Source: an uncultured Clostridia bacterium (GTDB lineage: Bacteria; Bacillota; Clostridia; Lachnospirales; Lachnospiraceae). Taken from it: a stretch of DNA of 8,048 nt. The translations under genes and the position numbers were made by a program. Below are positions 1 through 5,670 of the stretch, one piece after another; within the stretch, counting starts at the first letter, position 1, and each line of letters starts with the position of its first letter. Below the pieces are notes generated by a model. The model had not been told where the DNA came from. It saw only the letters and a list, made by a program, of their open reading frames with translations, and ran no database searches. The stretch lies in contig CAMORF010000096.1 in NCBI GenBank assembly GCA_946623485.1, positions 1-8,048 on the forward strand, read 5' to 3'.

Positions 1-97
1 CCAGCGTCACTACCAGGAAGATCAGGATGGAGGAATGATTACGGTTCTGGTTGCCGCCATTGTTCCCTTTTCCACTATTCTGATTGTTTTCATTCAT
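1..97 (-). CDS. ftsH: Probable FtsH, N-terminal fragment (cut by window edge)
   Basis: Reading leftward from the ATG at 97-95, 32 codons stay open to the window edge. The peptide opens with a tip made almost entirely of Asn, Gln, Gly and Ser (MNENNQNSGKGNNGGNQ, residues 1-17). A short basic stretch follows, and then the start of a hydrophobic helix (ILIFLVVTL, residues 24-32). An Asn/Gly-rich cytoplasmic tip leading into a first membrane helix is typical of FtsH, the membrane-anchored AAA+ zinc metalloprotease, in Lachnospiraceae. None of the AAA or HExxH parts lie in the window, so the name is inferred from the N-terminus alone. The ribosome site is weak (AGG about 10 bases upstream, AGAGGG further back). 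The 98-bp gap to the kinase-like gene upstream shows no clear promoter or terminator, so co-transcription is possible. Another Asn-rich single-pass membrane protein would be the alternative. Confidence 0.5.
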   Translation of the reverse strand, partial: MNENNQNSGKGNNGGNQNRNHSSILIFLVVTL

Positions 98-195
98 CTT
101 GATTGCCTGTTCCCTCTACAATAAACATCTATCGTCGGCAGTTATTCTGATGTGATTGGCCGCCGCGCTGGTTCTTCTTCCGGATCTGCATCGAT

Positions 196-810
196 TCACT
201 TCCGATGTTTCAGGTCCAGGTAGGAGCGGATCACGCTCACACAGCCATCAATCCCGATGTCACTTGCGTCAAGTGACAGATTGTAGGAAGCAACACTTCC
301 CCATTTCTTTTCCGTCTGGAAATTATAATAGGATGCCCGCTTCTTGTCAGCCTTCGAGATAATATCCCGCGCCTTCTGCTCGTTGACATGCTCATATTCC
401 ATGATTCTTCCGGCCCTGAACTCCTCAGACGCATGGATAAAGACACTGGTCAGGTTCGGGAGATCCCGCAGGATATAGTCCGCGCCTCTCCCGACGATCA
501 CACAGCCGCCCTTTTCGCCGATCTTGCGGATGGTGTCATACTGAGCCTGGTAGATCTGACGGTGCAGCGTATTCCCGACATAATTCATGGAGGGATACAC
601 ATCCATCATGATCGAATACAGGAGGCTTCCGGTATTCTTCTCATCATAATCCTCCAGAACCTGCTCACAGATGTTGCTTTCCTGCGCCATCATCTTGAGA
701 AGTTCCTTGTCATACAGCTTGAGGCCAAGCTCTGCGGCAAGCCTGCGTCCAACCTCATGGCCGCCGCTTCCGAACTCTCTTCCGATCGTAATGACCTGTT
801 TTCCTGCCAT
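196..810 (-). CDS. Cytidylate kinase-like family protein (Cmk-2 type P-loop kinase)
   Basis: This 204-residue protein matches the 'cytidylate kinase-like' family common in clostridia, which is related to (d)CMP kinase. It would be a cytoplasmic nucleoside monophosphate kinase-fold enzyme, but the real substrate of this branch is not established. The N-terminus VITIGREFGSGG (residues 6-17) is the family's variant phosphate-binding loop: the Walker A Lys-Ser/Thr is replaced by Gly-Gly-His, as is normal for this branch. VIVGRGADYIL (about 104-114) and the basic stretch KADKKRASYYNF (about 153-164) fit the later core strand and the lid region. The length is normal. The start is well supported: AGGAGGTG (816-823) sits 5 bases before the ATG. 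A predicted promoter at 960-988 would give a leader of about 140 nt. True CMP kinase activity (Cmk) is possible but less likely given the sequence type. Confidence 0.85.
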   Translation of the reverse strand: MAGKQVITIGREFGSGGHEVGRRLAAELGLKLYDKELLKMMAQESNICEQVLEDYDEKNTGSLLYSIMMDVYPSMNYVGNTLHRQIYQAQYDTIRKIGEKGGCVIVGRGADYILRDLPNLTSVFIHASEEFRAGRIMEYEHVNEQKARDIISKADKKRASYYNFQTEKKWGSVASYNLSLDASDIGIDGCVSVIRSYLDLKHRK

Positions 811-857
811 CTGCGCACCTCCTCTTTTGAATCCTTCTCATGAAATCCCGTAGCGAT

Positions 858-941
858 TCAACCGTAACTGTTAAGGATCTGTCGAAAAATAACTTGCACA
901 TCTTGCTTGTCTTTTTCTCCGATTCCACAGGTCAAGGTTAT
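858..941 (-). CDS. Possible 25-27 codon small ORF with a strong ribosome site but no ATG
   Basis: A perfect AGGAGG (948-953) is followed 6 bases later by ATA (941-939), and an in-frame TTG lies at 935-933. Either start gives an open stretch of 25-27 codons (…TCGIGEKDKQDVQVIFRQ…) ending in TGA at 860-858, about 50 bases before the cytidylate-kinase-like gene. I do not recognise the peptide. No in-frame ATG or GTG lies between the preceding stop and the AGGAGG. The mix of charged and hydrophobic residues looks protein-like, but the length is too short to judge. It could be a leader peptide, the remnant of a decayed gene, or chance sequence in the kinase gene's 5' leader. Confidence 0.15.
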   Translation of the reverse strand: MTLTCGIGEKDKQDVQVIFRQILNSYG

Positions 942-959
942 GGTATTCCTCCTGGTTCT

Positions 960-988
960 ATTCTACCAATAAACACGGATTCAGGCAA
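960..988 (-). promoter_or_regulatory. Predicted sigma-A promoter for the cytidylate-kinase-like gene
   Basis: On the minus strand, TTGCCT (983-988, 4/6 to TTGACA) is separated by exactly 17 bp from TAGAAT (960-965, 5/6 to TATAAT). Transcription would start near 953, on or next to an AGGAGG, about 140 bases before the kinase-like gene's ATG. The promoter begins just after the end of the J-domain gene. No intrinsic terminator is visible between them, so read-through from the upstream cassette is also possible. Confidence 0.45.
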
Positions 989-995
989 ATCAGAG

Positions 996-1715
996 TCATA
1001 TACAGCAAAAGGCACCAGGTCCGCACCCGCACATGCTGCAGGCGATGCTTGCAAGGCACATACGTGGGCACATATCCACCCCTGATTCCATTGGGAAACC
1101 ATAGGAGGCACCCATATCCTGATACCAGGAGCCGCCGTTTGATATATGTTCAAGAAGCTGACGGTACTGCTGGTTGCCCGGATCCATCTCACAGGCACGC
1201 TGTGCCATCATCTTTGCCTGGACATTGTTCCCTGCCCCCATGTGCGCAGCCGCACTCAGATAATACCATCTGCCATCCCGGTCGCTGATCTGGTCAAGGA
1301 CATTGAGCGCTTCCTGAAAATGCCGGCTGTTGATATAGTTTTGCGCTGCCTGCAGGTGAAGGTCTGCTTCACTCTGGGTATGTGTACTGCCGGCGCGCTG
1401 CCCAAATCCTCCGAAACCGCCGAAGCCGCCAAATCCGCCGAAGGGGCCGTATTCTGAATAGGAACCGCCTGAATACGATGCCCCCCTGCTGCTGCCGGGG
1501 CCGTAACCATAGCCGTATCCGCCGCCCTCTTTTTCATGCTGGATTGCGTCATACGCCTGCTGGACTTCCTTGAATTTTTCTTCCGCCTGTGCTTTGTTCG
1601 GATTATTGATATTTGCGTCCGGATGGTATCTTCTGCTCAGCGTCCGGTATGCCTTCTTAACTTCTTCATCGGACGCGCCCCTTTCCAGTCCCAGGACATT
1701 GTACGGGTCTCTCAT
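996..1715 (-). CDS. J-domain co-chaperone with TPR-like repeat and Cys-rich tail
   Basis: A 239-residue J-protein that should stimulate the ATPase of an Hsp70 (DnaK). Residues 4-60 form a J-domain with helix II ([17 protein letters not shown]), the invariant HPD at 31-33, and helix III ([15 protein letters not shown]). A Gly/Tyr/Ser-rich linker (64-90) and five GGF repeats (92-105) follow. Residues 115-190 look like a TPR-type helical segment ([20 protein letters not shown]…). The tail has seven cysteines within 24 residues (216, 220, 226, 229, 231, 237, 238). There is no type I DnaJ zinc finger (CxxCxGxG repeats) or substrate-binding beta-domain, so this is a class III J-protein and not the housekeeping DnaJ. 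I chose the ATG at 1715 over the one at 1751 because AGAGGGAG lies 4 bases before it and the J-domain begins at once. It is last in a cassette, 75 bp downstream of the DUF5685 gene, and is probably a dedicated partner of it. Confidence 0.88.
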   Translation of the reverse strand: MRDPYNVLGLERGASDEEVKKAYRTLSRRYHPDANINNPNKAQAEEKFKEVQQAYDAIQHEKEGGGYGYGYGPGSSRGASYSGGSYSEYGPFGGFGGFGGFGGFGQRAGSTHTQSEADLHLQAAQNYINSRHFQEALNVLDQISDRDGRWYYLSAAAHMGAGNNVQAKMMAQRACEMDPGNQQYRQLLEHISNGGSWYQDMGASYGFPMESGVDMCPRMCLASIACSMCGCGPGAFCCI

Positions 1716-1744
1716 GGATCTCCCTCTGGCATGTTTTCTTTGCG

Positions 1745-1768
1745 AAAGCATTGCGCTTTGGACAATGC
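1745..1768 (-). repeat. Two overlapping, mutually exclusive short hairpins before the J-domain gene
   Basis: On the minus-strand transcript, GCATTG (1768-1763) can pair with CAATGC (1753-1748) across a 9-base loop. AAAGC (1759-1755) can instead pair with GCTTT (1749-1745) across a 5-base loop. The two stems share bases, so only one can form at a time. They lie about 20-30 bases upstream of the ribosome site of the J-domain gene. No U-tract follows, so this is not an intrinsic terminator. It could be an RNA processing or translation-tuning element, or chance. Confidence 0.25.
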
Positions 1769-1790
1769 GGAGTGAATAGTTACTGTTTTA

Positions 1791-2714
1791 TTATGGATCA
1801 ACACACCAGCCCGGCCGTTTCTTCCGGTCCGGTACGCCGGATCTGATCTGGTGAAAGCGCACCCAGATTCCTGAGTACAGGATGTTGCGCAAAAGTTCTA
1901 CGTTCTTAAGAATCGGGAGGCGTTCAAAAGAACGGCAGCAGCATGCAGCTGTGTCCAGCAGAATCTCCTTGAGGACCTGCTCAAAATGCTCCTCTTCCAG
2001 GCGCTTCAACTCCGCGAGGACATTAAAGCTTCCGTTCCTGCCATCCGCTTCCAGGTCATCATAAGCGTCCATCAGGTAGATGAACTTTCCAAGGTAGAAC
2101 CCGGTTTCTCTCAGGTCCGCCTCCCAGTGGTCCTGATGCGCCGCGCACATTTCCCCGAAAAAGCTGCCGGTATAGCCTGCTGCCCGGTCAATCCTTTCCA
2201 GTACTCCGGACATCTGCTCCGCATAAGAAAGCTGCCCCGGCGCGCCTGCCCCCTTCGCCCGGGTCTCCTGTTCCATGCGGCTCAGCGCCTTCAGGCTGCG
2301 CGCCAGCGCCCTTGCCTGCCGCGGATACCGGGAACGAAGCGTACAATAATCATGATGCAAAAGCATGGCAAGGAATTTCGCAGAATGTTTTTTCTCATCC
2401 TTCCAGTCATCCACTGCCTTCAGGTAGGCAAGCATGACATCCATGTCCGCCGCATATTCTGTGTAACGGTTTGCCGTCTCCCGGTGCAGGATCGCCGGAT
2501 GGACGAGGCACCTCCCTCTTCTTTCCGATTCTTCCGGCTCATAGACGCCGGTCAAAAGCAGCGTGAGAAATGTCGCGTCGTAAGACAGAACCATCTGTCC
2601 CTTTCGCCCATACCGCCTGTGCAATGCATGGCACAAACCGCAGTAATAGCTCCGGTACACTTCAAGCTCTTTTACCTTCATCTCCGGACGGTTCACTGTC
2701 ACATATCCAAACAT
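1791..2714 (-). CDS. DUF5685 family protein with paired Asp-rich motifs
   Basis: This 307-residue, mostly alpha-helical, probably cytoplasmic protein has the hallmarks of the uncharacterised DUF5685 family of Firmicutes: an MFGYV start, RSYYCGLCHAL (CxxC at 25-28), LSYDATFL, and the block GFYLGKFIYLMDAYDDLEAD (205-224). Its function is unknown. What stands out is VDDWKDE (101-107, a DDxxDE) and DAYDDLEAD (216-224), about 115 residues apart. This resembles the two metal-diphosphate motifs of class I isoprenoid synthases; that link is my inference. Other cysteines are at 69, 124, 190, a CCC run at 258-260, and 304. The start at 2714 is chosen because the family begins with MFGYV and AGAGGA lies 8-10 bases upstream; the ATG at 2747 would overlap the gene upstream. 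Only 2 bp separate it from the zinc-ribbon gene, implying translational coupling, and the J-domain gene follows. Confidence 0.85.
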   Translation of the reverse strand: MFGYVTVNRPEMKVKELEVYRSYYCGLCHALHRRYGRKGQMVLSYDATFLTLLLTGVYEPEESERRGRCLVHPAILHRETANRYTEYAADMDVMLAYLKAVDDWKDEKKHSAKFLAMLLHHDYCTLRSRYPRQARALARSLKALSRMEQETRAKGAGAPGQLSYAEQMSGVLERIDRAAGYTGSFFGEMCAAHQDHWEADLRETGFYLGKFIYLMDAYDDLEADGRNGSFNVLAELKRLEEEHFEQVLKEILLDTAACCCRSFERLPILKNVELLRNILYSGIWVRFHQIRSGVPDRKKRPGWCVDP

Positions 2715-2716
2715 GA

Positions 2717-3118
2717 TTACGTCCTCTTGCGGAATTTTGTCCTGCACTTCGGGCAGGTAATCTCAACCATTCCCTTTCCGCATGGAATCCTGATCTTCTG
2801 ACTGCACTTCGGGCAGCGGAAGATCATGTGGTCTCCCTGCCGCTGCGCGCCTGACCTGTTTTTCCCGAACAGCCCCAGAAAACGCGCCTTCAGCTCCAGG
2901 AATTTCTGGTTTTCCGCATACCGGGCAGTCACATTTCTCGACAGCATCCGGAAATAAACATATCCAAGCAGCAAAAGTACGAGAAGGCTCAGGCCCGGGA
3001 TCCGCACAAAGAAGCTTACCACCAGCAGCACAAGGCAGATGGCAAGCAGGAACTTTGAAAACTGGTCCTGCCCGTAGCGTCCGTACATAAACCGATTCAG
3101 CCGATCTCTCCAGTTCAT
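2717..3118 (-). CDS. Small membrane protein with C-terminal zinc ribbon
   Basis: A 133-residue protein. Residues 1-19 are basic and cytoplasmic in character. Two hydrophobic helices at about 20-37 and 42-57 are separated by a short RIPG turn, so both ends should face the cytoplasm. A charged linker follows, then a zinc ribbon at 100-133: CPKC at 102-105 and CPKC at 122-125, with an extra Cys at 113. The basic tail ends KFRKRT. This is the usual design of a membrane-tethered metal-bound adaptor, and the partner is unknown. It is the first gene of the cassette with the DUF5685 and J-domain genes; its TAA ends 2 bp before the next ATG. GAGGTGAT (3124-3131) lies 5-6 bases before the ATG. Its leader is long, about 140 nt from the predicted promoter. 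A reading frame of similar length on the same strand (2763-3128) is a shadow without domain logic. Confidence 0.82.
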   Translation of the reverse strand: MNWRDRLNRFMYGRYGQDQFSKFLLAICLVLLVVSFFVRIPGLSLLVLLLLGYVYFRMLSRNVTARYAENQKFLELKARFLGLFGKNRSGAQRQGDHMIFRCPKCSQKIRIPCGKGMVEITCPKCRTKFRKRT

Positions 3119-3186
3119 TCTTTATCACCTCAGTCGTAGGAAATCAGAGCACCGTGCATGCCAGCTGTATGGCTCCTCACCGGAAA

Positions 3187-3215
3187 TGCATGCTGTATAC
3201 AGGTTCATTCATGCA
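3187..3215. repeat. Nested palindrome in the leader of the zinc-ribbon gene
   Basis: CTGTATACAG (3193-3202) is a perfect 10-bp palindrome. It is flanked by TGCATG (3187-3192) and CATGCA (3210-3215), which are reverse complements of each other. It lies in the roughly 140-nt untranslated leader between the predicted promoter and the zinc-ribbon ORF. It may be a protein-binding site or leader RNA structure. There is no direct evidence of function. Confidence 0.25.
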
Positions 3216-3248
3216 ATGCCGATCGTACGCGATGGGCCAGGCAGCTGC

Positions 3249-3275
3249 TTTATGCCTATAGAAACATAGCATAAA
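3249..3275. repeat. 27-bp imperfect dyad overlapping the cassette promoter -10
   Basis: TTTATGC (3249-3255) and GCATAAA (3269-3275) are perfect 7-bp inverted arms. Inner arms TAT (3257-3259) and ATA (3266-3268) extend the pairing to 10 bp, with one bulged C (3256) and a 6-base loop. The dyad centre is near 3262, where transcription from the predicted promoter would start, and its right arm covers the -10. This is the position expected of a repressor operator. As RNA it would form a stem at the 5' end of the cassette transcript. It is not a good terminator for the kinase gene upstream, because no U-tract follows on the minus strand. Confidence 0.4.
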
Positions 3276-3296
3276 TATTTTATTCCTGTTCGGCAA
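3268..3296 (-). promoter_or_regulatory. Predicted promoter for the zinc-ribbon/DUF5685/J-domain cassette
   Basis: On the minus strand, TTGCCG (3291-3296, 4/6) is followed after 17 bp by TATGCT (3268-3273, 4/6). The spacer is AT-rich. The predicted start near 3261 falls at the centre of a 27-bp dyad. This is the only reasonable promoter I see between the end of the kinase gene (3325) and the first cassette gene (3118). No clear terminator separates the cassette from the two-component operon, so read-through cannot be excluded. Confidence 0.4.
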
Positions 3297-3324
3297 GAAG
3301 ATTATTCCAGATTTCACCAAACGT

Positions 3325-5670
3325 TCATTTGTTTCCCTGGGGTTCCTGAATCGGGAACTTCAGTACCGCGCAGAAGGTTTCCCGGGAGGTCTCGACCTCA
3401 AACGTACCGCCCATCAGCTCCGTCAGGCTGCCCGCAATGGACAGGCCCAGTCCGCTGCCCTCCGAGCTGCGGCTTACGTCTCCCCGCACAAAGCGCTCCT
3501 TCAGTTCCTGCGCACTCTTGTGAAGGGGCTCCTTCGATTCATTTTCAAAGGAACACACCGCGCTCCCGGCCTCTTCCCGGATCCGGATCCAGACAACCGA
3601 CCCCGGCATGGCATACTTCGCGATATTCCCAAGCAGGTTATCCAATACCCGCCACAGCATGTCGCCGTCCGCCCTGATGGGAAATGGCCGGTCTGCCTCG
3701 ATCTGCGGTGTCAGCATGGCCTGCTCAAACCGGTCTTCAAATTCCCCGGCAGCCATCTGCACCATCGCCCTCAGGTCAAGGTCAGCCATGTGAAGCTCCA
3801 CATTGCCCGAACTGATCCTGCTCACATCAATCAGATCCGTGATCAGGCTCTTCAGCCGCAGGGACTTCCGCTCCAGGATCTCGATATACTCCCGCTCCCG
3901 CTCATTTTCAGGATTCTCCCGCTTCAGCAGGTCCACATAGCTGATGATCGAGGTCAGCGGAGTCTTCAGGTCATGGGACAGATTCGTAATCAGCTCTGCC
4001 TTCAGGCGCTCGCTCTTCACCATGGCATCCACTGCCTCCTGGAGCCCGTCCCCCATCTCGTTCACCGCATCCGCCATCTCCAGGCTGTCCCCGGTCAGTG
4101 ATCCCGTGTCGATCCGGTAGTCCAGCTTCCCCTTCGAAAGCTCCCGCAGGCCAGCCCTGACGCTCAGCTTGCCCAACCGGTCCCTCAGCAGGTACAGCAG
4201 AAGTGCAAGGTCCAGCACAACGACGCTCACCACGCCTACCGTCCCGAAATAGCCCAGGAAGAGGAAGTTCAGGAAAATGAATATGAGATAGAGGATCAGG
4301 ATCCTGGTGGATGCCGCCCTGGCCTCCAGCACCTGCGCGCTGACGCGGATCGCCAGGCAGGTAACGCTGCCGCTCCACAGCTTCCTGCACCGGATCCTGC
4401 GGATCAGGCTCAGGAAAGAAGCCAGCACGATCTCATACTCCACAACCACCACCGTCATGGTCCAGCCCATCCTGCTGCCGTACGAAAGATCGCCGCGCAG
4501 AAACATCCTTCCTGCGTAGAACCAGGACATGGCGGCGACAAGGCACAGCCCCGCCGCGATCTCGGTCGCAATCAGGTCAAACCCTTTCAGCGGCAGAACC
4601 GTATTCCGGTCTGCCCTGCCGGTCGTGTGGATGCTCATGGCAAAAAGCAGCAGCAGGAATAACAGCGCCGCTCCTCCGCAGGATAACGCCATGAGAACCA
4701 CGGGCTTTCGTTTCTGATACAGCAGATAGTCTCTTCTCAGCTCGTCTCCTGCAGGGTAAGAGAGATTAACGGCGATGGTGACACGCTCATTTGGTCCCAG
4801 AAACTCGGTATCCATGAACTTTGTCGCCGCTTCTTCATTCATGGTCAGGTCGGTGTTGGCCACCATGACATCCCGGGTCCTTACGCCATCAAACAAAAAG
4901 CTCAGGCCGGGATCGGATGCAATCGCGTCCCGCGCGGCCGCGACGCCCTTGACGCCAAGATTGGTAAAGGACTGCTTGGTCATCGTATTCTCTATATAGT
5001 ATCCGATATTGCCCGGCACATAATCCGGCACCGCGCCGCCTGCGTCCCTGGCCTCTTCCTCATAGGACAGGTACCTGTCATGGATCTCCCCGCACGCTGC
5101 GATCAGGCTCTGATAGTATTGGATGAGCGTTTCAAATGGTGTCTGGGAAGCGCGCGCGGTGTCCGCCAGCTTCTTGCCGGAAACCGGCAGGATCACCTCC
5201 AGCCCGGAGGATTCCTCCGAAAGCATCTGCCAGGTTTCTTCCGCCCCTCTTGACTGGCCGCTCCCCTGCGCCGAAAGCGCCCGCCCGATTGCCTCTGTAA
5301 GCTTTTGCATCTGAGGGTAATAATTGATCAGGTCGCTCAGGCGGTAGGTCAGGTTTTCATTCCTGTTTGCCTCATCGTTGACGCCGGATACATATTGACG
5401 GATATCGATCTCTTTGTTTAAGTCCGTCACTCCGTTCGTTGTAAACAGGGCTTCATTGACGCAGCGGTCCACCTCCCGCCGGATGTAACGCTCTGTATCA
5501 TTCAGAAATATGGCTGACTCCTCAAAGGAGCGGCCAAGCTGGGAAAGCTGCCATGTCCCGTCCAGCCAGTAATTGGCGCTCAGGAGGGCAGCAACAATAA
5601 CTCCAACACAGATCCCCTGAAGGATCATGATGGAAGCCTTCAGCCCGGAAGTATACCTTTCCTGTTTCAT
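3325..5670 (-). CDS. Six-helix membrane sensor histidine kinase
   Basis: A 781-residue sensor kinase. Helix 1 is at about 12-33. A large extracytoplasmic domain of about 290 residues (34-322) follows, rich in Glu, Ser and Tyr, which I do not recognise. Five more helices lie at about 323-347, 367-388, 402-424, 457-475 and 477-496. A HAMP-like linker follows (about 497-550, LSKGKLDYRIDTG… then EMADAVNEMGDGLQEA). The H-box is NLSHDLKTPLTS with phospho-acceptor His566, the N-box is DNLLGNIAKYA (Asn678, Asn682), and the G-box is EGSGLGLSI (737-745). The usual DxGxG of the ATPase lid is replaced by ENESKEPL, a variant I associate with many clostridial kinases, so the kinase is probably active. Its ATG overlaps the response regulator stop as ATGA, so the two are translationally coupled and form a cognate pair. 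The signal and target genes are unknown. No sign of truncation. Confidence 0.93.
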   Translation of the reverse strand: MKQERYTSGLKASIMILQGICVGVIVAALLSANYWLDGTWQLSQLGRSFEESAIFLNDTERYIRREVDRCVNEALFTTNGVTDLNKEIDIRQYVSGVNDEANRNENLTYRLSDLINYYPQMQKLTEAIGRALSAQGSGQSRGAEETWQMLSEESSGLEVILPVSGKKLADTARASQTPFETLIQYYQSLIAACGEIHDRYLSYEEEARDAGGAVPDYVPGNIGYYIENTMTKQSFTNLGVKGVAAARDAIASDPGLSFLFDGVRTRDVMVANTDLTMNEEAATKFMDTEFLGPNERVTIAVNLSYPAGDELRRDYLLYQKRKPVVLMALSCGGAALLFLLLLFAMSIHTTGRADRNTVLPLKGFDLIATEIAAGLCLVAAMSWFYAGRMFLRGDLSYGSRMGWTMTVVVVEYEIVLASFLSLIRRIRCRKLWSGSVTCLAIRVSAQVLEARAASTRILILYLIFIFLNFLFLGYFGTVGVVSVVVLDLALLLYLLRDRLGKLSVRAGLRELSKGKLDYRIDTGSLTGDSLEMADAVNEMGDGLQEAVDAMVKSERLKAELITNLSHDLKTPLTSIISYVDLLKRENPENEREREYIEILERKSLRLKSLITDLIDVSRISSGNVELHMADLDLRAMVQMAAGEFEDRFEQAMLTPQIEADRPFPIRADGDMLWRVLDNLLGNIAKYAMPGSVVWIRIREEAGSAVCSFENESKEPLHKSAQELKERFVRGDVSRSSEGSGLGLSIAGSLTELMGGTFEVETSRETFCAVLKFPIQEPQGNK

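Noticed and set aside
1405..1446. Tandem short repeat near 1405-1446
   Set aside because: It encodes the GGF repeats of the J-protein's Gly/Phe-rich linker; a coding low-complexity tract, not a CRISPR or a mobile repeat.
996..1715. Housekeeping DnaJ
   Set aside because: No CxxCxGxG zinc-finger repeats, no C-terminal substrate-binding domain, no hrcA/grpE/dnaK neighbours, and only 239 residues compared with about 380.
1986..2801. 271-codon open frame on the plus strand
   Set aside because: Antisense to the DUF5685 gene and the end of the zinc-ribbon gene; no ribosome site or recognisable domain.
3249..3290. Hairpin plus T-rich tract read as an intrinsic terminator
   Set aside because: The T-rich side (TATTTTATT) follows the stem only on the plus strand, where no gene reads in. 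On the minus strand, downstream of the kinase gene, no U-tract follows the stem.
3520..4101. 193-codon plus-strand open frame opposite the kinase core
   Set aside because: It covers the H, N and G boxes of the histidine kinase on the other strand; its Pro/His/Arg-rich product is typical of a shadow frame.
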